Positions 50,948 through 64,000 of a stretch of 64,000 nt of DNA are shown here, piece after piece; positions within the stretch are counted from its first letter, which is position 1; every line of letters starts with the position of its first letter. Under the pieces are notes generated by a model. It worked only from the letters and a program-made list of their open reading frames with translations, did no database searches and had not been told where the DNA came from. A program made the translations under genes and the position numbers. The DNA lies in assembly GCA_012295275.1 (NCBI GenBank), contig CM022665.1, positions 47,637,102 through 47,701,101 of the forward strand, written 5' to 3'. Source of the stretch: Chrysomallon squamiferum (Eukaryota; Mollusca; Gastropoda; Neomphalida; Peltospiridae).

Positions 50948-52050
50948 CATCCGAAATATCAGTTGCATATATACGTATGTCTTTATTTACAATTTGAATA
51001 AATAGATACATTATTAATTTTTATACTGCAGAAGTAATCGTTAATGTTTAAATTATTATTATTATTATTTTATTTTATTTATTCATTTTTAATGTTTTGA
51101 ACAGACCCCTGTTAAGTGACGTCACACTGAGAACAGTAGTTCGTTTGCCCATTATAACACAAATAAACGTAGCATGTAAATGAACGCAACTCTACATAAC
51201 AGAAACATATGCTGTAAACGGAGAGTAACTTAATTCGCCTTGTTGCCGTAACTTTCCTGGTTAATACTCCAAAACGTAGAGCAGACTGTGAACAGATGCA
51301 AACTCTGTTTATGTTCACATGTGGCTGTATGCAATAACTTGTGTATCACTATTAAACAAAAGTAAATAAACCCATGCAACGTTCGCATGCTTCTGAAAAT
51401 ATTATTATTACTACATGAAGTTTGAAAAACTTTATATATATATTTCTATTTATAACTGGTGCAGACACAAAAGAAACTGTGTAAAATCGCGCAGGTGTAA
51501 AAAAAACAACGTACTTTTCTTCGAGGGGGTCTATCAGACTGAAGCTATTTCATTTTATCACTTAATGGATTTTTTCTTTTTTGGGGTTGTCATAACTAAA
51601 CATACCGAAAATGAAATGCCCTGCTATTCTCGATTACATGTTAATTTTCTGAAGACATAATTACTTCATTTCAGAACATCAGAACTTTCATTTCAGTCTC
51701 TCTGTAGTGATTCAAGTGTAAGTGTGGACGCCATTTCTCTGGCCACTGATGTGTGAAAATGACTTTATTATTTTTTTAAAGAAATAATTACTACGGGCAA
51801 ATGAAAAGAATTAAACTACTATTCCTCTTATGATACTTTTCAAATAATTTATTTATTTTATTTTATTAATAACACTGTATTATTTAGTAGAAATAAATAA
51901 ATAAATAAATAGGTAAGTAAGTAAGTAAATAAATAAATGTACTGCTTCAAAACAAACTGCTTGAAGAGAGTTGATAACATGACAGTTACTGGTGAAACAA
52001 AATGGCCGACATGAAATGCTATTTTCTTGTCGATTAACAAGAAGTACGAG
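50220..52050. other. Mostly single-copy DNA without a recognised gene
   Basis: Contains a minus-strand frame at 50,329-50,559 that I do not recognise, an ATC run at 50,919-50,947, a TGACGTCA palindrome at 51,117-51,124 and AAAT/AAGT units at 51,890-51,940. Nothing supports a gene. Confidence 0.5.
51117..51124. promoter_or_regulatory. CRE palindrome TGACGTCA
   Basis: Perfect site followed by CACAC-type context like the copy at 45,140. Confidence 0.3.
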
Positions 52051-52061
52051 CAGGCGGCGGT

Positions 52062-52073
52062 CTGGTGGCGCCG
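52062..52073 (+). promoter_or_regulatory. CTCF-like motif
   Basis: CTGGTGGCGCCG, followed by TTAA; 15 of 16 bases match the reverse-strand site at 38,372. Confidence 0.35.
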
Positions 52074-52348
52074 TTAAGAAGCTTACGGATCAAAGAAGCT
52101 AAATGAGACACACTCGTAGAGACAGTCAAGAGTTCTGGAAAAGTTCCAATTATGTTGAAAAAATACGCTTTCACACTTTCATCAATTCAAGCTACCAGAC
52201 AACGTGATCAAACACGTCCCGTTCTAAGTCAGCAAATACCTTAATATTATATTTATACTAAAAAAAATAAATCAAATCACTTTATCATGGATAAACAGAT
52301 ACATTTGCTAAGGCATATATATATATACGCCATATTATTCACTTCCCT

Positions 52349-52685
52349 GGGTTTTCCCGCCCACATTATTCTTTTTCTTTTCGTGAAATCACGACCAGAT
52401 ATTTGCAGTCGTGTATTTGCCCCGGCGAGTGCGAATGGGAAGATCCGTTTGCTTTATTTTCTTTCCGCTTCTCCATCACATAAGTACTGGCTGAGTAGAT
52501 CGTGCTTGTTTGTTATAGTCTGCAAACAGTTGTTTGATTGTGCGAGTAGCTCGCCAAACACAAACAGACGTAGCAAGAGAACGTCCAGCGCATCTGTCTT
52601 TGATTAGCTATTGGTTAATATGCTGCCGATATGAACGAAGTTTGGGATCACGTGATCTGCGGCTGTATAATAGGCGGGAAAAACG
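52349..52685. promoter_or_regulatory. GC-richer island with two E2F-type sites, CCAAT and E-box
   Basis: TTTCCCGCC (52,353-52,361) and its complement GGCGGGAAA (52,673-52,681) bracket about 330 bp with raised CpG. Inside are an inverted CCAAT (ATTGG near 52,611) and a 12-bp palindrome GATCACGTGATC (52,646-52,657) carrying a CACGTG E-box. It resembles a promoter, but no first exon is recognised; CRIPT begins about 1 kb downstream. Confidence 0.4.
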
Positions 52686-52912
52686 TACATACATACATAC
52701 GTACGTACGTATGTGCGTGCATACGAACATTCTTACGCAAACATAAACACATACATACAAACACATAAATACAAACGTGCATACTAACAATAAATGCAAA
52801 CATACATACACATACATATATACATACGTACCAACACATACATATATAAATACATACACACACACACAATATATCGAACTAAAGATTTTAATTTAATTAA
52901 TGAGACCAATAC

Positions 52913-52960
<48 letters not shown>
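52685..52960 (+). repeat. (CATA)/(CGTA) compound microsatellite and (ATT)n
   Basis: CATACATA, CGTACGTA and CA-rich units from 52,685 to 52,870, then thirteen ATT units at 52,920-52,960. Confidence 0.94.
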
Positions 52961-52961
<1 letters not shown>

Positions 52962-53641
52962 ATCCCATCGATTGTTGGATGTCAGACGTTTCCTGTTTAT
53001 GACATAATTATACATCCAACAAATGATGATGAAAATTAGAGTGATCAATTAGAGTTCTTATAAAAAAATATAAAAAAAAGTTAACTACACAGGTTTTATC
53101 AGTTACAGATATTTAAATCCGCAGTCAAACACAAATTACTATTCGATTTTTTTATTTATTTGTTATGTATATTAAAATTAAATATGTATGAATATTTGTT
53201 ATACATGTAGTATTATTTACATTTTATGATATTTGGATGAAACACAAAAAGCAGACGTCGAGTATCAGTGTATTAAATGAAACTTTAATTACTCAAGAAG
53301 AAGAAGAAAAGAAAAATGATATATAAGTTTCCATCCACAATTAAACAGTACATAATAAAAATTACATGCATACATTAGTTACTGTCAATTGTTATATGCA
53401 GTGTGAATAACAATATTAACAATGAAAATATTATTTTTTAATTCTTTGAAAGGTTAACATTACTAAGTAAAAAAACAGCTATTTTATTGTCAACATTACA
53501 TTATTTTTATTCTTCGTATTAATTGACATTGTTTTACAGTAAAGTCAAACTGTGGAGTGAAACGAGTGGAAAATGTTAACAACACTGGTTCTTTAAAGTG
53601 CTTGCGAAAGAACGTTAGCAGTCGACTAGGAAACAAAAATA

Positions 53642-56004
<2,363 letters not shown>

Positions 56005-56435
56005 CCTACAGATGGATGGATGTTCCAATATCAGATTTGTTTGTTATATGTCACATGATCTGTAAAAATATCTATTGGTTTGCCGGGAATGACATACATA
56101 TTGAAAGGTCATGTGTCAAAAAAAAAAAAAATTAAAAATTCTACACCAAGATTCTTAAGAATCTTGTCTATTTTTTTTTAAAGTATTGATCTTTCTAAGT
56201 CCAAACAGATTTGTTTAAGACCTTGAAGATAATGAAAGAAGAAGGTATTTGACTAAAATCCCCAAACAGAAATTAAAAAATTTTTCAAAAAATTATCTCT
56301 AATTTGGCACTCATTCATAAAAGTGTTGTCTGCAATATATTATTTGTTACATTTAAAAACTATAGGAGTGATAGCAGTGTGCTCTTAAAGGTTTTGATCT
56401 GAATCTTATAAAAACTCAGCTGATCATCAAATAAA
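56005..56435 (+). other. Probable CRIPT 3' UTR with poly(A) signal
   Basis: The first canonical AATAAA downstream of the CRIPT stop is at 56,430-56,435; another is at 56,607-56,612. A 20-bp perfect palindrome lies at 56,147-56,166. Confidence 0.4.
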
Positions 56436-56439
56436 AGTT

Positions 56440-57885
56440 TATTTTCCCAAGGAGGAATGATTTACAAAGGATGATGGGATAAAGAGGATCTTGGGTAACA
56501 CTAACATTAAATTAAGTACAATCCTGAATGTGTTGGTTTGTCGACAGTGTATCAGATCTTAGTGTGTGAAATTAAAACATTCGTTAGGGTTAGAATTTCA
56601 AACATCAATAAAATATTCAATTTGTTTGAAATATTTAAAGATAATTTCTGTCATTTGTTCGATTCTCATAATTATAGATACAAAATGAGTGCAACATATT
56701 CCACAGTCAGGTCCAGTTCTTCACCTATAATAAGGTCGTAGGCAAATCATGATAGAATATTAAAAACAGATTGTAGCTCTAACTGTAATTTTCTTCCATA
56801 ACAACCAGTGTTCCTGACTGGACAAATTTAAAATTATTATGCTCCAAGTGGCAACTGAACTAATTATCTCTACTTTCTGTAGACTTGCTGTATAAAAAGT
56901 TTCTGTTTATAATTGATAAAAACAGAGAGACTCTCGAAACATTCATATTTTTTTCAGAATTATTTTCTGGTATTTTCTAGTTACAAGGTAAAGAACTATA
57001 ACTCTAGATAACAATCTGTTTATAGAATGAACCAGTTTGGTATTATAATTTAAAATAACACTAATATTTAGAAATTTAAAATAATAATAATAATAATGAT
57101 AATAATAATATTAATAATAAATATCTTGGGGAGAAATCCAAAAATTTATAGGCTAGCATGCATTTTTGAAGTTATTTTTTAAAAGATATATATTTAAAAA
57201 AAAAATAAATAATAATATCCTCTAACAAAGTTGTTGCTATTAACTGTTGTACAAAATGGTGAAGTATTTAATGTTGTAGGTTAATGATAGAAATTAATGA
57301 ATTAAAATGAGTTTATTGTAATTATTGTTTCAAAAATAAAGTTTAAAAGAAAAAATAAGTTGTTTTGTTTGTCTCTTTGATTATAAAAATGTGTTAATTA
57401 ATGATGATGATGATAACAATAACAAGTTAATATTGGTATTTTTAAAAAGACTTCAGCCTCCCTCTTTGTTTTTTCTTTCTTTTAAACATTTGTTTAAAAT
57501 AAAAATAAAAACCTTTTGAGTTACTTCATTTCTGCTGCCTGTTAGAAAAACCGAAGTAATCCTCTGACAACTGCCAGTCAAAAATCTCAGAAAAGAAACT
57601 AAATTATTTTCTTGAGATGTAACGGCCTTAGAAATTTAATGTTTCAATCTGATAATATTTCTCATCAAAATAAATGAATATAAATAAGTAAATAAAAATT
57701 ACTTGGAGGACATATTTCTCATCAATATAAACAAAAAATAAATTTAATAAATACAAATTTATTTGTTAAATGTCAATTTAAAATGCATTAAAATAATTAT
57801 TTTTTTATGAATATATATTTAAAACAAGTGGTAATAATTGTATAATTTTATTAAAATTTTAGCATATTCGTTTGTGGTTTAAGGA

Positions 57886-57934
<49 letters not shown>

Positions 57935-58210
57935 ACTTTTAATTTGTATTCCAACAGTATTTTATTTATTTTAAACAAGAAACGAATGATGGGTAAATTT
58001 TATTTAGAAAAAAATGTCTCCTAAAGGCAATAATGTGACAAGGTTTCATGGAAACTGATCCCACTTCCGTTTAAGACATTTTCTGATGTTAACCTGCCTT
58101 TTCTGAAATGACAATAATCTTTAGTGTAGTTTAAGAATTTATTTGAAACCGCTTGTATTACTGATAGAAAATAAAAACTAATGATAATCATGAATTACGA
58201 ATTATTTCCC
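56440..58210. other. AT-rich DNA between CRIPT and sororin
   Basis: Contains AAT units at 57,082-57,120, an ATT array at 57,888-57,933 and a possible interspersed-repeat fragment at about 58,015-58,075 (CTAAAGGCAATAATGTGACA, AGGTTTCATGGAAACTGATC). No gene supported. Confidence 0.5.
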
Positions 58211-58214
58211 TTCT

Positions 58215-58226
58215 TAGGTGGCGCTG
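58215..58226 (+). promoter_or_regulatory. CTCF-like motif upstream of sororin
   Basis: TAGGTGGCGCTG, matching the AGGTGGCGC core of insect CTCF sites, 104 bp before the sororin ATG. Confidence 0.4.
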
Positions 58227-58300
58227 AAGAGCACCTGTTTATTATTTGTTTCATTGGCTGATGGGGAAATCTTTCAAAACGCGTGCCGCCAAGTTTGTAA
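58215..58300 (+). promoter_or_regulatory. Candidate sororin promoter with inverted CCAAT box and CHR-like element
   Basis: Just upstream of the sororin ATG (58,330) lie ATTGG (58,253-58,257, an inverted CCAAT/NF-Y box) and TTTCAAA (58,272-58,278, the complement of the CHR core TTTGAA), followed by ACGCG and GCCGCC. NF-Y plus CHR is the classical layout of late cell-cycle promoters bound by DREAM and B-MYB, which fits sororin's G2/M role. A CTCF-like TAGGTGGCGCTG starts the block. Motif matches only. Confidence 0.45.
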
Positions 58301-58329
58301 ATTATTGTTTAGCATTTTATTATTAAAAT

Positions 58330-61300
58330 ATGGGTCCTAAAAAGACGAAAAAACGTATCAAAAACGTGCCGAAACCTTCAGGTAAGAAGAAAAGTAATAA
58401 ATAACCATAACAAATAGGATGAAAATCAAATTCATGGAAACTGTTTCCAATTTTTGGATTGAGCCATGTTGTTTTTACGTAACCTTCATTGAATCATTAC
58501 TCCTGCAAATAGTTATCTCTAAAGGATAAAAATAGTACATAATAGAGATTTTAAGTTTGTTTTATAGTAGAGATTGTAGTTTCGTTATCAATGAAACTTT
58601 GAAAGGATTAATTGTTAATCAGTTATTTAATGTGATGCCTTAGGTTTTTCCATAAAGAATAATAATTAAAAATAATAAAAACAAATACGCAGTATACTGA
58701 AATAGTGATTAATTTCACTAACAAAAAATATGGTTTCATTTTAAACTCACTGCTGAATAGTTAATTACGTTTTCGTTTAAAACATGACAACTAACTAGTA
58801 ACTTTTAAAACAGTAATAATAACCCAACTCGTATATCAAACAAATGATTTAACTTAATTTCTACACTAATACTATTTCATAGTCACGACAGTGTAAAACT
58901 AAAAAAAAAAAACGATGACAGATAATCGAGATGTTTCATAAATTACAGCAAACACGCTAGTACTACTACGTTTGATATTTTTGTATCAGTAGTAAATGAC
59001 TGAATGTTTATTATCATACTTCATAAATGATTAATGATTCATAATATTTCTTAGTAAAAAAAACAATCAAATTAATATAAATTATTACTGACCAGGTAGC
59101 TCCAGTGAATCGGAAAGCAGCAGAATACGTATTGCACGTAGACGTTCTGAACGTCTTGCTGCAAATGTAAGTAATATTATAATTTTACATACTTAGTTAC
59201 AAATTGTTTATTAGTTTATACAGTGCAAATTTCAGTTCTTCGATTCTACTTGCACATTCGAATAATCTGATGAACCATACTTCATATACATGCAAGTGTG
59301 ATTCTTTAAAATTAAACTTTGTTTCTGTCTTTGCTTATAAGTAATAAAATATAAAGTACAACAGTATTTGTAATACATGTTGTATCTTCAAAGTGTCATC
59401 TCTTAAAAGTGAAATGTATGTTATAAAGATATATTTTTCAATGATTTTGTTGTAATAATTATTACTATTTATCTATTATTAATAATTTAAAAGTCACCAT
59501 CATCATTTTCAGTCCATGACAGGCTTGAATCATTAATAATTTTACATTTTCTTTTATTATTATTTGTGGTATGCATGTTCTGTGATAACTAGAATAAGAA
59601 AGAAATAGGTATATAGTATTGGTCCAAAAAATAATAACAATTGTTAAATTTTTCTTCTCAGAAATTGTCAACAGCAGAGAATCCTGTGGTATGTACATTT
59701 AACTGTTTTAAAACAAAATATTGTACAAGCTTTATATTTTAATTTCAATAAGAATAAAATAAATAGTATTAAAACAAATATTTTACAAAAACACTGAACA
59801 AAATTTCACAAAACATCACAATTAAATTATATATTTTTAAAATTATTTTACTAATATTAATTTTGAGTATACATGATTTTGCTTAATTTTATCTATTTGT
59901 TGAAAATATATCTACTTTAATGTTGAAATATTTTTGAAATGATAGATTTTCTTATGTCTTTGTACATATCTGCACATTGTTTTGATAAAAAGTTTAACAT
60001 CACTTTGATTACGTCTTTTCAGTTCGACCCCTATGATGGTGATATAGAAACTACTGAAGAGAATGCATCTGAACACTCGGACAGAAACCTGAAATTGCTA
60101 GCCAGGGATGCATACCACTTCAGAGACGATGACACAGACACTAAACAAAAGACTTTGACTATGGGTCAGAGAAGAAGCAAAGATAGAAAAGTCCCGAGCA
60201 AAACGGAAAACGGAAAGAAGAAAATGTCACCAGATGCAGCTCAAGCCACGTTAACCAAAAGTGTAGATCAAAAAGATTTAACTTCTCAGCCCTCATCGTC
60301 GACTAAATCCGGCAGTTTTCTGACCACCATTCTGAAAAGAAAATTTAGCAACAAATCTACTGAGGGGAGCTCTAAGAAGGTAATTTGTGACAACCAAACG
60401 AAAGTCCCTCCCGTTTTAAACAAACAAAAGACAGTTAAGAAATCTCCTCCTACAAACAACATTTTTAAAAGATCGGTCCCGTCCAGTTGCAAAAACACAG
60501 GCACGCCCTACAATTTAAGAAAAAAAAACGATACATCATCAAACAAAAAAACAATACTCCCGGGTGTAAACAAAGAAATAAGAATTTCAGACGCAAACAA
60601 CAAAACCCCTGTCTCGTCGCATTCCAAAAACACACTGAAACCACGCACAGCTGGCAATACTTCCATCAAAACAAAGTCCTCACTTAAAGCGAATTGTGTT
60701 AAAACGTACAAGCGCAAGACGTCTGCTACCGCTAGTGTTCTGTCTGCAGCTAATAGTTCCGTAGAATCTCAGAATTTTGACAGTGGGGTTTTTATTTCTC
60801 CACCTCCAGTGAAAATGTGCAAACTGTCTGCAAAAGATACCTCGACTCCGAGCAATTTGGCTGCGGATGTGAAGGATTCGTGTTTTGGTTTCACAAATTT
60901 GGACTTGGTTGGTTCTCCAATGTTGTCACCAGTGCAGACGTCGGCATCGACGCCGACCTCTGACTACAGTTCTGCTGTTTTCTCTCTGTCTCAGATATCC
61001 GTTCAGGACGATGTGGCTGACGTGAAGCGAGTTCAGGAATGTTCGGTGTTTTCGGGGGATGATTTAGAACCTGGTGAGTATCTTTGTCATCATAAAAAAA
61101 AAAAAAAAAAATTTAAAAAACTTTCAGAATGTCTGTTGGACATTTTACATACTCCAACTTTCTTTTTTTTTTCAAGAAAACTTAGGAAATTGGATTCTCT
61201 ATTGCAAAGCTTTTAAAACAGACTAACTTCATTCCCAAGTCAATATTTATTTTACCATAGTTATGTCTTTAAAAGTAATATGCAGTTTTTATGCAAAATA

Positions 61301-62028
61301 TTATGTAAAGCAGTTTAATCTTTAAGCATTAACTAGTATATTTTCATCCTTGAAAACAAAGATAACATTTTTTTAAAACTAGTGTTTATATATATATGTG
61401 TTTTTTGTATATTAAATGAATATATACATGTATATGTGCATGTATGTGATCTAATCCTGTGAATAGACATGACTTTTTCAGTTTCACTAACAGTATTGTT
61501 TTTTTTTTTTTTCCCAGATATAGCTGTCAATAAAGATTCGAAAAAACGTTACAAGGCTTCAAAACAGAAACGGGCAAAAGGCAGATACTCTGTAAGTTTC
61601 ATAAACATGTTAACTGTAGAACAAGAAAACTAATTTTAGTTTACCACTGTCTAGAGATATTTACAGGTGATACAATTGCTGTTCACAAGAAGGAGCACAT
61701 GGGCTGTTTCTTGCTGCTAAAGCCAAGAGTAGCCCATGGGAGTAATTTTCTTCTGTAATTATATCATTATTTTTTTGTTTTTTCTCAAGTACCCATCAAT
61801 ATTAAACTTGATAAATACTGTGTGTTTATATAATGATAAGAATTATGTAATAGATCTGATATGGCAAATAGGTATGAAATAATAATAATAATAATCAAAA
61901 ACGTTTTTTTATATTGATCATTTATTGGTGATTTTTGATTTCAGATTGCTAAGGTGGAGGCTTGGGCAGAGAAAATCAATCAGGAGTTTGATGAAGTGGA
62001 TAATTTTGAGCTCAGCATAGAGGGTTGA
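58330..62028 (+). CDS. CDCA5: Sororin (CDCA5), cohesin-protecting protein (six coding exons, 452 aa)
   Basis: Nuclear factor that binds Pds5 and counters Wapl so that cohesin stays on replicated chromatids until mitosis. Coding exons are 58330-58381, 59096-59166, 59662-59688 (27-nt microexon), 60023-61073, 61518-61591 and 61945-62028. All five introns have GT-AG ends and phases match, giving 452 residues. The basic N-terminus has RRRSER (32-37), like the RRSxR motifs of vertebrate sororin. A long low-complexity Lys/Ser/Thr linker follows. SCFGF (336-340) holds the FGF motif that engages Pds5, followed by SPMLSP and STP sites typical of CDK targets. The C-terminal box (about 428-450, VEAWAEKINQEFDEVDNFEL) matches the family's cohesin-binding helix. 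Vertebrate sororin is about 250 aa; the extra length is nearly all exon-4 linker. No KEN box was seen. The frame is also open for 28 codons before exon 4, but that part is intron. Identity rests on the FGF and C-terminal motifs. Confidence 0.92.
61690..61755 (+). mobile_element. SINE body fragment in sororin intron 5
   Basis: TTCTTGCTGCTAAAGCCAAG then AGTAGCCCATGGGAGT matches the CCTTGCTGCTAATCG...AGTAGCCCATGAAGTGG portion of the gastropod SINE family. CATGGGCT and AGCCCATG within it form an inverted repeat. Confidence 0.5.
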
Positions 62029-62540
62029 TCACAGCTGACCGTCTTCGCATTTCCTCCACGACTTGAATCTTTGTGACGCAATGGTGTTGAAAACACTTGT
62101 CCACGTTACGCAATGCCGAACACATCAGTTCATTCTGGTTCAATCTTTGACTGGTGGAAAGAGTGCAGGATACATCTAAATGTAGTCTGTATAACTGACA
62201 ACATAAAAAACACTGATCAAGTTTTAATTATCCTTGCCTGCAGATTGTTTTTCTTTTTTTTTTTCTTTTTTCTTCTTTTTCCTTTTGTGTTAGGAAAGTT
62301 TAATCCATAAAATATGGCCTACGTTTAAAATGTACATAACACACAATACTGCTCATTCGTATCTGTATGATGATCGGTTATTTATTTGTTTACAAAAATG
62401 GGCAGTACAAATTTAAATTAATCTGCTTCTTTGTTACATATGTTCCTGTCAGATTTGTTTACAAAATAGATCATGAACAGAATAATCATTTAATTTTAAG
62501 ATAAATATGTATTTTTATTTTTTTTTTTTTTTTATTTTTA
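62029..62540 (+). other. Probable sororin 3' UTR
   Basis: Unique sequence with a T/C-rich tract at 62,246-62,285. No canonical AATAAA appears before 63,515-63,520; CATAAA near 62,306 is a possible weak signal. The end is unresolved. Confidence 0.3.
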
Positions 62541-62542
62541 TT

Positions 62543-62568
62543 TGGGTTCACACACACACACACACATG

Positions 62569-62606
<38 letters not shown>

Positions 62607-62640
62607 GAGACATACATATAGACATATACATATTCATATT

Positions 62641-62703
<63 letters not shown>

Positions 62704-62716
62704 ATTCATACATATA
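62543..62716 (+). repeat. (CA)n, (CAGA)n and (TA)n compound microsatellite
   Basis: CA run, nine CAGA units, CATA units, then more than 20 TA units. Confidence 0.96.
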
Positions 62717-62717
62717 T

Positions 62718-63050
62718 AACAGTTACTTTTAGTTATATAGATAGATAAACTGTAAATTGATCTAATGGGTAGCAAACACTAAAATTAGATACAGGGTGTC
62801 TCAGTGAAAGATTTTGGTCTCCCAGCATACAGTAGTCAAAACAGACTAAAACAGACAGACAGACAGACAGACATAGAGACAGACATATAGACATATACAT
62901 ATTCATATTCATACATATATAACAGTTACTTTTAGTTATATAGATAGATAAACTGTAAATTGATCTAATGGGTAGCAAACACTAAAATTAGATACAGGGT
63001 GTCTCGGTGAAAGATTTTGGTCTCCCAGCATACAGTAGTCAAAACAGACT
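62718..63050 (+). repeat. Recent tandem duplication, about 203 bp apart
   Basis: The block AACAGTTACTTTTAGTTATA...AAAACAGACT at 62,718-62,850 recurs at 62,921-63,050. I see one base change (TCTCAGTG to TCTCGGTG). The CAGA/CATA lead-in is also copied but lacks the long TA run. Confidence 0.93.
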
Positions 63051-63601
63051 AGTTTTAAAGTCACTTTTCAGTAGTATTTTTCTCTGTACATAAAGATGTA
63101 CATAGCAAAATGACTTGCATATCAAAATGTTTTCTATCAGTTAAGTACTAGTGGTTTAGGTTGCATGAAACTATCATTTCATGTAGTGCAATATTTTCTC
63201 AGTATTGTTTCCAGCTTTGTGTTCATGTGCTTGTATGTAAACTTACACTGGCAGAAGAAAGTTTTTTTTTCTCATTACATTAATAACTAAATATAATTTT
63301 ATTTTAATAATTCTGAATGTTCTGTACCAAATTTTGTATGTAAAAATATTAGAAATATATTCGTGTTTAATTTTAAAGCTTATTTCTTTTTATAACTGGT
63401 TCACTTTCAAATATCAAAAGAAAAATTTAATCATTTAAATATGTAGATAAAATATATTTAAAAGAAATCTTTTCAAAAGAAAAATTGATTTAATAACTAT
63501 TTCAGGTTTTTTTTAATAAAAAGGGTTCGTTAGTTATTCCGTTTCTGTTGTTATCATGCAAATGTTAACAAACAACATTTTAATTTTACCAAAGAAGACA
63601 A

Positions 63602-63799
63602 TTATAAACAGTTTGTATCTCGCACAAAACAACCATACATTGATCTCTCGAAGTCTTCTTTATACAGTTTCATGAATCTGTCACCACCAATCCATGATTG
63701 CACAGTTTTTCCAGTTTGTATTTTCACTCCGTAAAAGATAAACCAGTATGAATACTTGTTAAAAATGATGTCACATTTCTTTTGATGTGAACTATCCAT
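63602..63799 (-). other. Coding-like 65-codon frame of unknown origin
   Basis: Starts with ATG directly after an in-frame TGA and ends in TAA at 63,602. It contains YSYWFIFYGVK and GGDRFMKLYKEDFERSMYG, which look less random than other short frames nearby. No splice acceptor fits its frame well. It may be 3' UTR of the candidate exon at 63,809-63,922, or a piece of the same coding region separated by two stops. Family not recognised. Confidence 0.25.
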
Positions 63800-63808
63800 T
63801 CATCTGTC

Positions 63809-63922
63809 CTACTGACACAGGAATAACACTGGTTGTGTTAGTTTGGTACATTCTGACCATCTTTTCATAAGCATTGCCAGTCTGGTATTATCATCAACCC
63901 AAGTATTACCATTGTAACAACA
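63809..63922 (-). CDS. Possible terminal exon of an unidentified minus-strand gene
   Basis: On the minus strand a good acceptor (T-rich tract then ATCCAG, AG at 63,924-63,923) leads into 37 codons ending in TAG at 63,811-63,809. The residues are coding-like (for example NTWVDDNTRL and KRWSECTKLT). The same frame, after TAG and a TGA five codons further on, opens again for 65 codons to 63,602. I do not recognise either part. It could be the last exon of a gene convergent with sororin, a decayed pseudogene frame, or chance. An ATTAAA poly(A)-like signal lies at 63,584-63,579 on the minus strand. Confidence 0.3.
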   Translation of the reverse strand, partial: CCYNGNTWVDDNTRLAMLMKRWSECTKLTQPVLFLCQ

Positions 63923-64000
63923 CTGGATAAATAAATTTAAAAAAGAACAATTAATTTATTAACCATTTCTTTCAAGAAAGGTGTTTGTCAGTTATTCTGT

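Noticed and set aside
50900-50950. ATC run considered as a possible regulatory repeat
   Set aside because: Ordinary trinucleotide microsatellite, one of many here.
59939-60022. N-terminal extension of the sororin exon-4 frame
   Set aside because: Lies before a clear TTTTCAG acceptor and would bypass the conserved basic N-terminal exons.

Overview
This is animal nuclear DNA, very AT-rich and crowded with simple-sequence and minisatellite arrays. The gene content (SLC8-type Na+/Ca2+ exchanger, ZDHHC22-like acyltransferase, CRIPT, sororin), GT-AG introns and several SINE-like fragments resembling families common in gastropod genomes point to a mollusc, probably a gastropod. The phylum call is inference from these features and was not tested by a search.

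Layout. Positions 1-35,690 hold no convincing exon. They read as the very long intron that follows the large coding exon of a minus-strand Na+/Ca2+ exchanger gene (35,691-37,495). This stretch alternates between tandem arrays (units of about 20 to 200 bp), microsatellites, SINE remnants and short single-copy islands that could be enhancers. 37,496-47,607 is intergenic and promoter-proximal DNA with scattered CRE-like motifs. A single-exon ZDHHC22-like palmitoyltransferase lies at 47,608-48,507 (+). 48,508-53,641 contains its probable 3' UTR, an AT-rich degenerate repeat, a tRNA-derived SINE and a GC-richer island with E2F-like and E-box motifs. CRIPT (+, 53,642-56,004) is split into five exons, two of them only 16 and 18 coding nt. 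Sororin/CDCA5 (+, 58,330-62,028) has six coding exons. The right edge carries a coding-like frame on the minus strand, possibly the last exon of a convergent gene.

The genes share no pathway. The exchanger moves Ca2+ at the plasma membrane, the ZDHHC22-like enzyme S-acylates membrane proteins, CRIPT is a small zinc-binding PDZ-ligand protein also seen in the minor spliceosome, and sororin protects cohesin. I found no undescribed multi-gene system. The most useful results are the two reconstructed split genes, the exchanger exon boundary at the family's alternative-splicing point, three CTCF-like motifs between the genes, and a composite minisatellite at 32.6-33.9 kb.
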